A DNA stretch of 64,000 nucleotides, from positions 3,348,001 to 3,412,000 of the forward strand of contig NZ_CP074074.1 in assembly GCF_045788535.1 (NCBI RefSeq), read 5' to 3'. Each line of letters starts with the position of its first letter. Within the stretch, counting starts at the first letter, position 1. Made by a program: the position numbers and the translations under genes. The notes beneath the pieces are model-generated. The model searched no databases. It was not told where the DNA came from and saw only the letters and a program-made list of their open reading frames with translations. The DNA comes from Allotamlana fucoidanivorans (GTDB lineage: Bacteria > Bacteroidota > Bacteroidia > Flavobacteriales > Flavobacteriaceae). Shown piece by piece: positions 1-9,324 of this stretch.

Positions 1-186
1 ATGCTTTAGTTACTTTTAAAGACATCAAATTTAACTATTGAAAAAGAATAATTAACTATAACCTAATGCTTTTAATTATATTTTAAGAAGAAAACTTTTT
101 TACCGATAATATTTTTTTAAAATAAGCCAGTTATTATGAATTCAATAAGTGTTTAAATTTATGTAGGTTTTGTTTAAATTCGCTTC

Positions 187-2289
187 ATGTCTGTTAACCT
201 ACAAACTCCTATAGATTATTTAAAAGGTGTTGGTCCTAGTAGAGCTGATTTACTTAGGAAAGAATTAGGTATTCATACCTACCAAGATTTAATCAATTTA
301 TTCCCAAATAGGTATCTAGACCGAACACACTATTACAAAATCAATCAATTACAGCGTAATAATGCCGACGTTCAGGTAATTGGAAAAATCACCCATTTTA
401 AAGAGGTAGCTCAAAAGCGAGGCAAACGTTTGGTGGCAACATTTCAAGATGATACGGGTACTATGGAACTTGTTTGGTTTAGGGGACAAAAGTGGATAAA
501 AGACAAATTAAAATGTAACAAACCTTATGTGGTATTTGGTAAGACCAATTGGTTTGGTGGAAAATTCAACATGCCGCATCCTGAGGTTGAAGCTTTAGAG
601 GAACATGAAAACAATCTGCGTTCGGCCATGCAGCCTGTGTATCCTTCTACTGAAAAACTTACCAATAGTGGCATCACCAATAGAGCCTTAAGTAAAATTA
701 TGCAACAGCTGTTTATTGAAACAGGGGGCAAATTTTCAGAAACCTTGCCCGATAGTCTTCGGGCCGAATTACAATTAATAAATAAACAATCTGCACTGTT
801 TAATGTACATTTTCCCAAAAACCAAGAACTGCTGGCTAGAGCACAATTCCGATTGAAATTTGAGGAGTTATTTTATATTCAATTACAACTTATCATTAAG
901 AATTTGATTCATAAATCAAAAATAAAAGGGTTCCCATTTAACCATGTTGGAGATTATTTTAATTCCTTTTTTAAGAACCATTTACCTTTCAATTTAACGT
1001 ATGCCCAGAAACGTGTTTTAAAAGAAATTAGAGCTGATTTAGGGAGTCATGCTCAAATGAATAGATTATTACAAGGTGATGTAGGTTCAGGCAAAACAAT
1101 TGTGGGGTTCATGTCAATGCTCATGGCACTTGACAACGGTTTTCAAGCCTGTTTAATGGCTCCGACTGAAATTTTGTCAGTTCAACACTATAGCGGATTA
1201 CTTCAATGGTGTAAAAAACTGAATATCAATATAAAAATACTCACAGGTTCAACTAAAACTTCAGAAAGAAAAAAAATCCACGAAACTTTAGAAAATGGTC
1301 AGCTTCAAATAGTAATTGGAACGCATGCACTACTTGAAGACAAGGTCAAATTTAAAAATTTGGGGTTAGCTATTATTGACGAACAACATAGATTTGGAGT
1401 AGCACAAAGAAGTAAATTATGGCACAAGAACACCTCTCCTCCTCACATTTTAGTCATGACAGCAACTCCTATACCCAGAACCTTAGCTATGTCGGTTTAT
1501 GGCGATTTAGATATATCAGTTATTGATGAGCTTCCACCTGGCAGAAAACCTATTAAAACAGTGCATCGTTATGATAACAACAGGTTAAACGTATTTCGAT
1601 TTATACGTGATGAAATATCTAAAGGCAGACAAATCTATGTAGTTTACCCATTAATTCAAGAAAGCGAAAAAATGGATTACAAAGATCTTATGGACGGCTA
1701 TGAAAGCTTATCAAGAGATTTCCCCATGCCTGATTATCAAATTTCTATTGTTCATGGTAAAATGAAACCTGAAGATAAAGATTATGAAATGCGGCGCTTT
1801 TTAAAGGGGGAAACTCAAATTATGGTTGCCACCACAGTTATTGAAGTGGGTGTAAACGTACCAAACGCCTCTGTAATGATTATTGAAAGCGCCGAACGGT
1901 TTGGGCTTTCACAATTACATCAACTACGTGGTAGAGTTGGCAGAGGCGCTAAACAAAGCTATTGTATTTTAATGACTAGCCACAAGCTAAGTAATGATAG
2001 CAAAGTGCGTTTGGAAACTATGGTTAAAACCAACGATGGTTTTGAAATTGCCGAAGTTGATTTAAAACTTAGAGGCCCTGGAGATATCATGGGCACTCAA
2101 CAAAGCGGTGTGTTAAATTTAAAAATAGCTGATCTTATAAAAGACCAAGACATTCTGCAACATGCTAGATATCACGCTAAAAATATTTTAAAAATAGATC
2201 CTAAATTAGAGCTTTCAGAAAACAAATCTATCCTTAACACTTACAGACAGTTAAGTAAATTTAAAAACATTTGGAATTACATAAGTTAA
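187..2289 (+). CDS. recG: ATP-dependent DNA helicase RecG
   Basis: A 700-residue protein of normal RecG length. RecG is a superfamily 2 helicase that remodels stalled replication forks and branched recombination intermediates in the cytoplasm. The N-terminal part is the wedge/OB-fold region (a helix-hairpin-like VGPSRADLL near residue 16, then the OB strands). The helicase core has Walker A GDVGSGKT at about 297-304 and the motif II box DEQH at 398-401. The TATPIPRTLAM segment and the GRVGRG motif VI are typical of RecG. It reads from an ATG and ends just before a strong hairpin. It appears to be a housekeeping gene next to the galactan region, not part of it. Confidence 0.97.
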   Translation: MSVNLQTPIDYLKGVGPSRADLLRKELGIHTYQDLINLFPNRYLDRTHYYKINQLQRNNADVQVIGKITHFKEVAQKRGKRLVATFQDDTGTMELVWFRGQKWIKDKLKCNKPYVVFGKTNWFGGKFNMPHPEVEALEEHENNLRSAMQPVYPSTEKLTNSGITNRALSKIMQQLFIETGGKFSETLPDSLRAELQLINKQSALFNVHFPKNQELLARAQFRLKFEELFYIQLQLIIKNLIHKSKIKGFPFNHVGDYFNSFFKNHLPFNLTYAQKRVLKEIRADLGSHAQMNRLLQGDVGSGKTIVGFMSMLMALDNGFQACLMAPTEILSVQHYSGLLQWCKKLNINIKILTGSTKTSERKKIHETLENGQLQIVIGTHALLEDKVKFKNLGLAIIDEQHRFGVAQRSKLWHKNTSPPHILVMTATPIPRTLAMSVYGDLDISVIDELPPGRKPIKTVHRYDNNRLNVFRFIRDEISKGRQIYVVYPLIQESEKMDYKDLMDGYESLSRDFPMPDYQISIVHGKMKPEDKDYEMRRFLKGETQIMVATTVIEVGVNVPNASVMIIESAERFGLSQLHQLRGRVGRGAKQSYCILMTSHKLSNDSKVRLETMVKTNDGFEIAEVDLKLRGPGDIMGTQQSGVLNLKIADLIKDQDILQHARYHAKNILKIDPKLELSENKSILNTYRQLSKFKNIWNYIS

Positions 2290-2319
2290 AAAGCTCACCT
2301 TAACCATAAAGTGAGCTTT
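2290..2319 (+). terminator. Terminator hairpin after recG
   Basis: A perfect 9-base stem, AAAGCTCAC (2290-2298) and GTGAGCTTT (2311-2319), with a 12-base loop directly after the recG stop. The following T-tract is poor, so intrinsic termination is likely but not certain. Confidence 0.7.
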
Positions 2320-2827
2320 AAAAACTGATTGTAGTTTGATTGATGTTGACTTTTCTAATTTATAATTTGCCTAGTTTTTAATTTTATATAGTTGTTTTTC
2401 AAACCGACTAAGGGATTTATTGCTGTTTAAATTCAAATCATTCATACCACAGCCGCCCTGACTTGACACCAATTTATGCCCAGTATGAAATACTTGATAC
2501 TAACTTTATAAATTCCTGTAATTTGAAAAACTGGTGCTTTAGAACTTGCTTGCAGGGTATGAAATTGCGTCTCTGTACTTACGCAACTTAAAAGACAAAA
2601 AAACAAAAAAATAGAGGAGATAATAATTTCCATAGGGTTGCTTAGTTGTTAAATGGATTTTCAAGTTAGGCAGAAAATCAAATCACAAATGTTAGCATTA
2701 TGTTAAACAAGACTTAACGACTGTTAATTAACATTTTACAGCATGCATCTAACCTCTCTTATCACCTCATTAACACACAGAATTAAGTCTTTTTTTAATT
2801 ACAACTAAAGAAGATTAAAAGAATGTT
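2320..2827. other. Gene-poor gap between recG and mutS2
   Basis: About 500 bases without a convincing gene. The only reading frame of note is on the minus strand at 2442-2633 (63 codons). It starts with a lipoprotein-like signal (FFCLLSC) but continues into sequence with no recognisable domain, and no ribosome site is visible. It could be a very small lipoprotein or the remnant of one. No RNA gene or repeat was recognised. Confidence 0.5.
2442..2633 (-). CDS. Doubtful small lipoprotein-like ORF
   Basis: Sixty-three codons. The first 17 residues form a hydrophobic stretch ending in LLSC, which resembles a lipobox. The remaining residues show no motif or repeat. There is no neighbour that would share a transcript with it, since recG and mutS2 flank it on the other strand. 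It is listed only because the signal-like start is better than random; it may equally be spurious or a decayed gene. Confidence 0.2.
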   Translation of the reverse strand: MEIIISSIFLFFCLLSCVSTETQFHTLQASSKAPVFQITGIYKVSIKYFILGINWCQVRAAVV

Positions 2828-2835
2828 TAACTTTG
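2828..2835 (+). promoter_or_regulatory. Candidate -7 element for mutS2
   Basis: TAACTTTG matches the Bacteroidota -7 consensus TAnnTTTG. It lies 30 bases before the ATG at 2866 and overlaps a possible TTG start at 2833, which argues for the ATG as the true start. No clean TTTG -33 box is visible. Confidence 0.35.
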
Positions 2836-2865
2836 CTTCTATTTATTTTCTATTCTACAGTAAGA

Positions 2866-5031
2866 ATGATAAACATTCACCCAAAAACATTAAAAGATTT
2901 AGAATTTCCAACGGTTTTAGATCAAGTAAGCGAACTATGCATAACACCTTTAGGGCATCAAAAGACTTTAGAAATAAAGCCCTTTAAAGAACAAGAAGAT
3001 TTGCTTTTTTCTTTACACTTAACAAATGAATACACGTCTTCATTTCATAATGATAACCGCATACCTAATCATGGTTTTGACACCATAGCTAAAGAAATTA
3101 AGCTCTTACAGATAGAAAACACGTATTTAGAAGTTCATGGCTTAAAGAAAATAGTAGCCATGTCAACCACTGTAAATGACATCATTGTCTTTTTAAAAAA
3201 ATTTGAAGAATACTACCCCAACTTAAACACACTTGCTGCTTCTATTGAAGTTACTAAAGTTCTTATTGAAAAAATTGAAACCATTGTAGACCGTTTTGGA
3301 GACATCAAAGATAACGCCTCTCCACTTCTGGCAGAATTACGACAATCTATTAACAAAGTAAAGGGTAAAATTAATGCTAGTTTTAGTACAGCACTTAACA
3401 CCTACCACAGTTTAGAATATCTTGATGACATTAGAGAAACTGTTGTAGACAACAAACGTGTTTTGGCCGTAAAAGCCATGTACAGGCGTAAGGTTAAAGG
3501 CTCTATTATGGGGAGTAGCAAAACAGGAAGTATTGTTTATATTGAACCTGAAGCCACCTTACAACACACCAGAGAACTCAATAATTTAGAATATGAAGAA
3601 CACGAAGAAATTATTAGAATTCTAAAAGAAGTAACCAATTTTATTCGTCCGTTTTTACCGCTCTTGAAAGATTATCAGAAGTTTTTAATAGACCTTGATG
3701 TCATTTCAGCAAAAGCAAAATATGCACAATCTATGCATGCTATTCTTCCTGAGTTTTCAGAAGACAAAAGCATGTTTTTGCGTGACGCTTATCACCCCTT
3801 GCTTTATTTAAACAACCTCATAAAAAACGAAAAAACCTTTCCGCAAACTATAAGCCTTCAAAACGACAGTCGCATTATAGTTATTTCTGGTCCTAATGCT
3901 GGCGGAAAAAGTATTACCTTAAAAACCATTGGTTTATTACAAACTATGTTGCAATGCGGTATGCTCATACCCGTGCATGAACGTAGTCGCGTATGTTTAT
4001 TCGACCGAATTTTAAGTGATATAGGAGATAATCAATCTATTGAAAATCACCTAAGTACTTACAGCTATCGCCTAAAACAAATGAATTACTTTTTAAAAAA
4101 ATGCAACAAGAACACGCTTTTTTTAATTGATGAATTTGGTACAGGCTCTGATCCTGAACTAGGAGGTGCATTAGCCGAGATTTTTTTAGAAGAATTTTAC
4201 CATCGTGAAGCTTTTGGTATCATCACGACACATTATTCCAACTTAAAAATATTAGCTAATGAATTGCCTTATATGGTAAATGCTAATATGTTATTTAATG
4301 AAAAAACATTAGAACCATTATTTAAGCTTGTAATTGGCCAGGCAGGAAGTAGTTTTACTTTTGAAGTTGCTCAAAAAAACGGCATCCCATTTAGCTTAAT
4401 TAACAGAGCTAAAAAGAAGATTGAGCGCAGTAAAGTACGTTTTGATGCTACCATTGCCAAACTTCAAAAGGAACGTTCTAAACTAGAAAAAACAGGACTA
4501 TCCTTAAAGTTAAACGAAAAAAAGAAAAGTGAAGAAGCGGATAAACTAGAGGAGATCAATGCAAAAATTCAAAAAAAACTAGAAGATTATCAGGAGCTAT
4601 ATGATAGCAATCAACGTCTTATTTACCTTGGTCAGAAAGTAAATGATATTGCCGAAAAGTATTTTAACAACAAACAAAAACGTGCAGCGATTGATGAGCT
4701 TTTTAAATTAATTCAGATTGAAAACTCAAAGCGCAAAAAAGTTTCCAAAAAACAAAAACAAGCTGAAAAAAATAAGGAAAAACAAATACAACAAGAGGTA
4801 AAAAATAAAGTTGAGGTTATTAGAAAAAAGAAACAAGAAGAAAAGAAAAAAAACATTGAAGCACCAAAACCAAAGCCTATTATAAAACTTGGTGATCGTG
4901 TACGCCTTGAAGATGGACGCGCCATTGGCACGGTTGATAAAATTGAAAAAAATAAAGCGGTAGTAAACTACGGTATATTTACTACAAATGTAAATCTTGA
5001 TTTATTAGAACTGGTTGAAGCAAAAAAATAA
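2866..5031 (+). CDS. mutS2: MutS2-family DNA mismatch/recombination ATPase
   Basis: A 721-residue MutS2-type protein. The family dimerises through coiled coils and binds branched DNA or collided ribosomes. The N-terminal start (HPKTLKDLEFPTVLDQV) is typical of MutS2. Walker A GPNAGGKS is at 342-349, and the Walker B segment is TLFLIDEFGTGSDP. A long charged coiled coil covers about 520-665, followed by a small beta domain (KLGDRVRLEDGRAIGTV). The Smr endonuclease domain that ends the Bacillus protein (about 785 residues) is not present; the protein stops after the KOW-like domain. An upstream TTG could add 11 residues, but ATG 2866 matches the family start and fits the promoter element. Confidence 0.93.
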   Translation: MINIHPKTLKDLEFPTVLDQVSELCITPLGHQKTLEIKPFKEQEDLLFSLHLTNEYTSSFHNDNRIPNHGFDTIAKEIKLLQIENTYLEVHGLKKIVAMSTTVNDIIVFLKKFEEYYPNLNTLAASIEVTKVLIEKIETIVDRFGDIKDNASPLLAELRQSINKVKGKINASFSTALNTYHSLEYLDDIRETVVDNKRVLAVKAMYRRKVKGSIMGSSKTGSIVYIEPEATLQHTRELNNLEYEEHEEIIRILKEVTNFIRPFLPLLKDYQKFLIDLDVISAKAKYAQSMHAILPEFSEDKSMFLRDAYHPLLYLNNLIKNEKTFPQTISLQNDSRIIVISGPNAGGKSITLKTIGLLQTMLQCGMLIPVHERSRVCLFDRILSDIGDNQSIENHLSTYSYRLKQMNYFLKKCNKNTLFLIDEFGTGSDPELGGALAEIFLEEFYHREAFGIITTHYSNLKILANELPYMVNANMLFNEKTLEPLFKLVIGQAGSSFTFEVAQKNGIPFSLINRAKKKIERSKVRFDATIAKLQKERSKLEKTGLSLKLNEKKKSEEADKLEEINAKIQKKLEDYQELYDSNQRLIYLGQKVNDIAEKYFNNKQKRAAIDELFKLIQIENSKRKKVSKKQKQAEKNKEKQIQQEVKNKVEVIRKKKQEEKKKNIEAPKPKPIIKLGDRVRLEDGRAIGTVDKIEKNKAVVNYGIFTTNVNLDLLELVEAKK

Positions 5032-5153
5032 ATTTATCTAAAGCAGCCCACTAATCTTCAAACCCTTATATTTCAATTTTTACAGTTAAAATCAGCGAGA
5101 GATTTGGGTTTTCCCTGTTTTTAAATCTTCCTCTTTTTGCGATACAGAAGCCA

Positions 5154-6596
5154 TTATTTACCTTTCGGCCTCAAAGACTTTTTTCGAGCGCTTTCAAATA
5201 TTTCCTCTTCCTTTAACACATTTTCTTCATGAGGGTCAAACCAGCCCGGTTTCATATTTTTTGAATCCCATAATTTGTATTCTTCTTCTAATTCGGCAAC
5301 CATATCAGGATTGTCTTTTGCAATATCATGACGTTCTAAAGCATCATGTTTTAAATCGAAAAGCAATGTTTTATTTTTATAAGCGCTCTTGTACAATTTA
5401 TAATCGCCCTTTCTAACCGCATATTCAAAACCTCCTGAAGACCGCCAAAACAACTTCTCATGCGGTTTAGCTGACTTTTCTTTATGACTTAAATAAGGCA
5501 AAAGATTCACGCCTTCTAATTGAGGTTCATCACTCAAATTTCCTCCTGCAGCCGACAATAATGTTGGAAACAAATCCAACGAAGAAACCACCTGCTCATA
5601 ACGTTGATAATTTTTCAGACCCTGTGGCCAGGAAATAAAAAATGGTACTTTAATGCCACCTTCAAAAAGCATCCCTTTATGACCGCGGTTGGGTCTGTTG
5701 TCTGCATGCGTACCTCTACCTCCATTATCACTTAAAAAGACTATAACTGTATTATCTTTAATACCGTGAGCTACTAAGGTGGAGTCTATTCTACCCACAC
5801 CATTATCCACAGCGTTTACCATGGCACCATATATGCTTCTTCCTGCATATTCAATATGTTTTGTGTTTTCTAAATATTGCTTTGTAGCATGGTCTGGGGC
5901 ATGTGGCGCGTTATAAGCTAAATACATAAAGAATGGTTTCTTCTTATGCTGAGAAATAAAGTTAATCGCTTCATTGGTAAAATCATCTGTTAAATATGTT
6001 AGTTCACTTTCAGGAACTTTTTTTCCATTTCTATAAATAGTTCTCAAAGGCCCGTCTGAAATTCCCCAATAATTCATACCTCCTCCTGGAAACCCAAACC
6101 AATGATCAAACCCTTGTTGTGTAGGATGTAAATTAGGGTGATCTCCTACATGCCACTTCCCTATAGCGCTAGTGGTATAACCTTGTTCTTTTAAGGCTTC
6201 TGATAGCATTTTTTCACTTAGCGGGGTTCCTACTGAATCATCATTTTCACCTTCGTAAGGCATATTACAATCATGACCAAACCTTGCTTGATATCTTCCT
6301 GTTAACAGACCTGCTCTTGACGGGCTGCAGTATGGATGAGAAACGTAACCATTTGAAAACACAATCCCCTCTGATGCAATTCTATCTAAATTTTCTGTAG
6401 GAATATCAGTTCCTCCATTAAAGCCAACATCTGCCCACCCTTGATCATCCGTTAAAACAATTATAATGTTTGGCTTTTCTGCTTTTGGCTTTACGCTTTC
6501 GCCGCCTTCTTTTCTTAAAAATGCAGAACAAGCCAATACCACAAAACTTAATGTACTAAATATCAATATTATATTAAGAATTTTATTTTTTTTCAT
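5154..6596 (-). CDS. Sulfatase (family S1), lipoprotein
   Basis: A 480-residue formylglycine-dependent sulfatase of the alkaline-phosphatase fold, predicted to remove sulfate esters from algal galactan oligosaccharides. The lipoprotein signal ends in VLAC (Cys23), placing it on the membrane facing the periplasm or surface. Metal ligands DD are at 50-51 (LTDDQGW). The activation motif CSPSR is at 90-94, with Cys90 being the residue converted to formylglycine. GKWHVG and the DNGG segment are further sulfatase signatures. It is transcribed alone, divergent from the GH2 at 6837 across a 240-base gap. The subfamily cannot be fixed by eye; the overall pattern resembles sulfatases of galactan loci such as S1_16 or S1_19. 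Confidence 0.9.
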   Translation of the reverse strand: MKKNKILNIILIFSTLSFVVLACSAFLRKEGGESVKPKAEKPNIIIVLTDDQGWADVGFNGGTDIPTENLDRIASEGIVFSNGYVSHPYCSPSRAGLLTGRYQARFGHDCNMPYEGENDDSVGTPLSEKMLSEALKEQGYTTSAIGKWHVGDHPNLHPTQQGFDHWFGFPGGGMNYWGISDGPLRTIYRNGKKVPESELTYLTDDFTNEAINFISQHKKKPFFMYLAYNAPHAPDHATKQYLENTKHIEYAGRSIYGAMVNAVDNGVGRIDSTLVAHGIKDNTVIVFLSDNGGRGTHADNRPNRGHKGMLFEGGIKVPFFISWPQGLKNYQRYEQVVSSLDLFPTLLSAAGGNLSDEPQLEGVNLLPYLSHKEKSAKPHEKLFWRSSGGFEYAVRKGDYKLYKSAYKNKTLLFDLKHDALERHDIAKDNPDMVAELEEEYKLWDSKNMKPGWFDPHEENVLKEEEIFESARKKSLRPKGK

Positions 6597-6730
6597 TCTA
6601 ATTCATTTTAAAATTAATTAACCAGACACAATAAATATAAGGGGTTACTTATCAATCCAATCCATTATAACTTCTTGGTAAAATTAAATTATGAAATTCA
6701 AAACAACCTGATCTTTGAGTTTTTTTATAT

Positions 6731-6776
6731 AACATATGGTTAAATTTAAAATTTTGGTTCTCGATGATTTTTATAA
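6731..6776 (+). promoter_or_regulatory. Two-part candidate operator upstream of GH2 operon
   Basis: AACATATG at 6731 and ATGATTTTTATAA at 6764, offset 33 bases. The same pair occurs at offset 32 before the sulfatase at 29820 (the second block is identical), and a looser version at offset 31 occurs before the minus-strand GH2 at 44847. It lies 106 bases before the ATG at 6837. Confidence 0.4.
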
Positions 6777-6836
6777 CGTAGATTAATAAATTATTTTTAA
6801 ACACTACACTAAAACTAAACTTATAAAACATCTTAT

Positions 6837-9314
6837 ATGAGGCATCTAAAACGAACCGTAATTCTAACTTTTTGTTTAAGTATTTTTATATTTTTCTCGT
6901 GTCATTCAGAGAAATTACAACCTACGAAAGATCAAAATTTCAACAAAGATTGGTTATTTAAAAAGGGCGCATTATCAAATGGCGAAACCACCGATTTAGA
7001 TGATAGTGCTTGGCGAAAACTAAACTTACCACATGACTGGGCTATTGAAGGCCCTTTCAGCAACACATACAATGCGAGAACAGGCGGGCTACCTGTTCAT
7101 GGAGAAGCTTGGTACAGAAAACATTTTTCTGTAAATCCTTTAGAAAAAGGAAAACGTATTTCAATTGAATTTGATGGTGCCATGAATAATGCTAAAGTTT
7201 GGTTAAATGGGCATTACATAGGCGAACGCCCCTACGGATATATTGGTTTTGAATTAGATTTAACCGAACACATAAAATTTGGAGAAGACAACCTCATTGC
7301 AGTTCAACTTACCCCTCAAGATTTAGCCGCACGTTGGTACTCTGGTGCTGGTATATACAGAAATGTTCGCTTAAAAATCAATAACCCTGTACATATTCCT
7401 CAATACGGAACGTATGTAACAACGCCTGAAGTTTCAAAAGAAAAGGCTCTTATCAACATAAAAACAAAGGTGGTTAGCTTTGACTCCAAAACCTCAAAAG
7501 CTGTTTTAAAAACAAGCATTCACGATGAAAATGGACTAATTGTTGCTGAAAATAATCAAGATATTACATTGAGTTCTGAGGTTGACACAGAGGTTTTACT
7601 AACGGTTAACAATCCTAATCTTTGGGATATTACAACCCCTGTTCTATACCAAGCAAAAAGCATGGTGTATATTGATAATCAACTAGTAGACACCTATATT
7701 ACACATTTTGGCATAAGATCTATTGCTTTTGACAAAGACAAAGGATTTATGCTCAATGAAAATCAGGTTGAATTGAATGGTGTTTGTATGCATCATGATC
7801 AAGGGCCGTTAGGAGCAGCCATAAATTATAGAGCCAAAGAACGCCAAATGCAAATTATGAAAAGTATGGGTGTTAATGCTTTAAGAACCAGTCACAATCC
7901 GCCTTCACCTGAAATGCTTGAAGTGTGTGATAAATTAGGTATTTTGGTTATTGTTGAAGCTTTTGATGAATGGAAAATGGGTAAGGTTCCCAATGGGTAT
8001 AATCAATATTTTGATCAATGGCATGAAACTGATTTGCGAGATATGATTAAAAGAGATAGAAATCACCCTTCGGTCATCATGTGGAGTATAGGAAATGAAA
8101 TTCTAGAACAAGGAAAAAAGGATGGTTGGAAAATTGCAAAACAACTAAATGATATTTGTCATGATGAAGACCCCACTAGACCAACTACGGTAGGTTTCAA
8201 TTATTTTCCTGCTCCTTTTGAAAATCACTTGGCGGAACATGTCGATATTGTTGGTATGAACTATTGGCCAGAGCAATACAACTCGATTTTAGAAAATAAT
8301 CCTGATATGATTGTTTATGGATCCGAAACTTCTTCACAAACCAGCAGTCGTGGCGTATACCATCTACCCATTGCATTTAAAGAACAACACGAAACCAATC
8401 ATGTTTCAAGTTATGATGTTACGGTAGGTCCACCTTGGGCCTATGCACCAGATATTGAGTTTGACGCACAAGCCAAAGAACCACGATCTTTGGGCGAATT
8501 TATCTGGACAGGGTTTGATTATTTAGGAGAACCTACACCCTATGGAGGTCGAGACAATTCAACCAATGGCTATTGGAATGATGATTGGCCATCACGATCT
8601 TCATATTTTGCTCCTGTAGATCTATGCGGTTTTCCTAAAGACAGGTATTATTTATATCAAAGCCAATGGACATCAAAACCCATGGTACATGTATTGCCAC
8701 ATTGGAATTGGGAGGGTAAAGAAGGACAGGATATTCCTGTTTTCGCATATACAAATGCTGAAGAAGTTGAATTGTTTGTAAATGGGGCATCGTATGGAAA
8801 AAAGGTAAAAGGAAAAGATGTTACCGAAATACCAGCTGAATATCATGATTATAAAAAAGGCTGGTACAAATCAAAATACCGTTTATCATGGCAAGTTCCT
8901 TACCAACCAGGTAGCATTAAAGTTGTAGCTTATACAGACAATAAAATAGTAGCTACTAAAGAAATAAAAACAGCCGACAAACCAGCTAAATTAACGTTAA
9001 TAGCAGATAGAACAGAAATTCAGGCTGATGGAACCGACTTATCATTCGTTACCGTTAAAATTGAGGACGAAAACGGAAACCTATGCCCATTAGCTAGTAA
9101 CTTAGTAAACTTTTCAATTGATGGCGAAGCAACTCTGGCTGCAGTAGGCAATGGTGATCAAACATCATTAGCTTCCTTTCAAGCTAATGAAAGAAAGGCA
9201 TTCAATGGGTTGTGTATGCTTATAATCAAATCAACAGAAAATTCAGGTATTGTAAAAATTACCGCATCTTCTGAAGGTTTACAACCTAGCACAGTGAACA
9301 TCACAACCAAATAA
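6837..9314 (+). CDS. GH2 glycoside hydrolase (probable beta-galactosidase), lipoprotein
   Basis: An 825-residue GH2 enzyme. Retaining beta-galactosidases of this family remove terminal beta-D-galactose from oligosaccharides. The lipobox is FFSC (Cys22). Domain order: sugar-binding jelly roll (about 35-185), Ig-like domain (190-295), TIM barrel (295-620), then a DUF4982-like domain and a C-terminal Ig-like domain (ending near 820). Acid/base Glu421 is in WSIGNE and the nucleophile is probably Glu497 in YGSETSS; both are intact. It leads a plus-strand operon, with the sulfatase start only 10 bases after its stop. Beta-galactosidase is the most likely activity in an agar/porphyran setting, but GH2 also includes glucuronidases and mannosidases. 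Confidence 0.88.
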   Translation: MRHLKRTVILTFCLSIFIFFSCHSEKLQPTKDQNFNKDWLFKKGALSNGETTDLDDSAWRKLNLPHDWAIEGPFSNTYNARTGGLPVHGEAWYRKHFSVNPLEKGKRISIEFDGAMNNAKVWLNGHYIGERPYGYIGFELDLTEHIKFGEDNLIAVQLTPQDLAARWYSGAGIYRNVRLKINNPVHIPQYGTYVTTPEVSKEKALINIKTKVVSFDSKTSKAVLKTSIHDENGLIVAENNQDITLSSEVDTEVLLTVNNPNLWDITTPVLYQAKSMVYIDNQLVDTYITHFGIRSIAFDKDKGFMLNENQVELNGVCMHHDQGPLGAAINYRAKERQMQIMKSMGVNALRTSHNPPSPEMLEVCDKLGILVIVEAFDEWKMGKVPNGYNQYFDQWHETDLRDMIKRDRNHPSVIMWSIGNEILEQGKKDGWKIAKQLNDICHDEDPTRPTTVGFNYFPAPFENHLAEHVDIVGMNYWPEQYNSILENNPDMIVYGSETSSQTSSRGVYHLPIAFKEQHETNHVSSYDVTVGPPWAYAPDIEFDAQAKEPRSLGEFIWTGFDYLGEPTPYGGRDNSTNGYWNDDWPSRSSYFAPVDLCGFPKDRYYLYQSQWTSKPMVHVLPHWNWEGKEGQDIPVFAYTNAEEVELFVNGASYGKKVKGKDVTEIPAEYHDYKKGWYKSKYRLSWQVPYQPGSIKVVAYTDNKIVATKEIKTADKPAKLTLIADRTEIQADGTDLSFVTVKIEDENGNLCPLASNLVNFSIDGEATLAAVGNGDQTSLASFQANERKAFNGLCMLIIKSTENSGIVKITASSEGLQPSTVNITTK

Positions 9315-9324
9315 ACCATACAAA

